Positions 21,653-22,249 of a stretch of DNA of 22,249 nucleotides are shown in pieces (position 1 is the first letter of the stretch; every line of letters begins with the position of its first letter). The position numbers and the translations under genes were made by a program. The notes beneath the pieces were generated by a model. It was not told the DNA's origin. It saw only the letters and a list, made by a program, of their open reading frames with translations, and did no database searches. The stretch comes from Tateyamaria sp. (GTDB lineage: Bacteria; Pseudomonadota; Alphaproteobacteria; Rhodobacterales; Rhodobacteraceae): the NCBI GenBank assembly GCA_018668195.1, contig JABITU010000153.1, forward strand, positions 1 to 22,249. The letters run 5' to 3'.

Positions 21653-22249
21653 TCAGGCGGTTTGAAGGGCGCGGCAGGATGCGAACCCTTCGGTTAATTC
21701 GGCGCGGTCAAGGTTGCGCCCAATGATGACCATACGCGATGATCTTACATCTTCAGACCATGGCGCACCAAGAACACCTTCGTACATCATATGCACAGAT
21801 TGAATGATGATGCGACGCTCTTGGTCTTTGACACTCAAGACACCCTTCAGCCGCAAAATATCCGCGCCACGCAACATCAAAAGCCTTTCAAGCCAAGCCT
21901 CTAGGGCGACATCATCTAGCGGGTCTTTGCTTTCCAACGTGACGCATGCGATTCCATTTGCGGCGACATGATCATGGTGGTGATCGGTGATATTCATATC
22001 TACAGCGATCCGCTCTAATGAAAAGCTGTGCGTATCCAAGATGCAGGTGTGGTCGATCACCCCGCGGTTGGTGCGATGAATTTGCGCATGCGGGTTCAGG
22101 TCGCGCAGCGCCTTTTCTGTGCCTTCCACATCAAACCCATCAGCCACCTTGTTCAGGACAATCACGCTCGCCAATGCAACCTGATCCGCAGCATCTACAC
22201 TATCCTCAAGCCGTGCAGCGATATGTGCCGCGTCAACAACCGTGACGAC
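21653..22249 (-). CDS. COG0523/CobW-family GTPase, partial (N-terminus outside the window)
   Basis: The open frame continues through the right edge of the window, so only the C-terminal ~198 residues are present. The visible part starts VVTVVDAAH and continues to VIVLNKVADG, then a CobW C-terminal domain with FSLERI and a GAPWSEDVRSSRMVIIGRNLD end. COG0523 GTPases insert or deliver metals (zinc, iron, cobalt). A His-rich stretch (DHHHDH) may bind metal. The G4 motif is NKVAD, so the Asp of NKxD is one residue late. The gene heads, or is upstream in, the operon with the metal-dependent aldolase and hydratase, and a metallochaperone role for them is possible. A TTG at 22174 is internal, not the start. 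Confidence 0.82.
   Translation of the reverse strand, partial: VVTVVDAAHIAARLEDSVDAADQVALASVIVLNKVADGFDVEGTEKALRDLNPHAQIHRTNRGVIDHTCILDTHSFSLERIAVDMNITDHHHDHVAANGIACVTLESKDPLDDVALEAWLERLLMLRGADILRLKGVLSVKDQERRIIIQSVHMMYEGVLGAPWSEDVRSSRMVIIGRNLDRAELTEGFASCRALQTA

Noticed and set aside
1..22249. CRISPR arrays, tRNA/rRNA genes, IS elements, phage or toxin-antitoxin modules.
   Set aside because: No regularly spaced repeats, no cloverleaf or rRNA segments, and no transposase or integrase motifs were seen by eye.

Overview
The window reads as a catabolic and transport island from an alphaproteobacterium, most likely a marine Rhodobacterales (Roseobacter-type) organism. This is inferred from moderately high GC, dense operons with ATGA/TAATG overlaps, two tripartite tricarboxylate transporters (TTT), EamA and TauE permeases, and a free-standing DUF1127 protein. 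No rRNA, tRNA, CRISPR, IS element or transcriptional regulator gene was seen.

Layout. (1) 1-427: the C-terminal end of a TauE/SafE permease, possibly disrupted. (2) 424-5099: an FAD aromatic monooxygenase (minus strand, TTG start) divergent from a class II aldolase/decarboxylase, an MFS exporter and an EamA permease. (3) 5100-8551: a promoter with a long leader, then the first TTT transporter (tctC, intrinsic terminator, tctA, tctB). (4) 8548-10338: a ThDP-dependent decarboxylase/synthase-like enzyme on the minus strand, divergent from (5) a tightly coupled operon at 10536-16912: double-cupin protein, EutA-like chaperone, second TTT transporter (tctB, tctC, tctA) and a SAM methyltransferase. 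(6) 16914-19577: a Rieske ferredoxin (minus) divergent from two coupled single-cupin genes and a second EamA permease. (7) 19599-19826: a DUF1127 gene with its own promoter. (8) 19924-22249: a minus-strand operon of COG0523/CobW GTPase (cut by the window edge), RraA-type aldolase (LigK/GalC-like) and LigJ-like 4-oxalomesaconate hydratase, ending in an intrinsic terminator.

How it may work together (inference). The TTT, MFS and EamA systems would move aromatic or other carboxylic acids and their intermediates. The flavin monooxygenase, and an oxygenase located elsewhere that uses the Rieske ferredoxin, would hydroxylate the ring. One or more of the three related cupin proteins are candidates for ring cleavage. 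The LigJ and LigK-like enzymes would finish the gallate/protocatechuate-4,5 lower pathway, giving pyruvate and oxaloacetate. The EutA-like protein has no ethanolamine ammonia-lyase partner here and is the least explained member.

Regulation. A 17-bp inverted repeat, GTTCY-N7-GGAAC, occurs just upstream of credible sigma70 promoters in three intergenic regions (2111, 5117, 10439). This suggests that one unseen regulator controls the monooxygenase/aldolase pair, the first TTT transporter and the cupin-EutA-TTT operon as a single regulon. This motif and the EutA/cupin/TTT operon are the most novel parts of the window.
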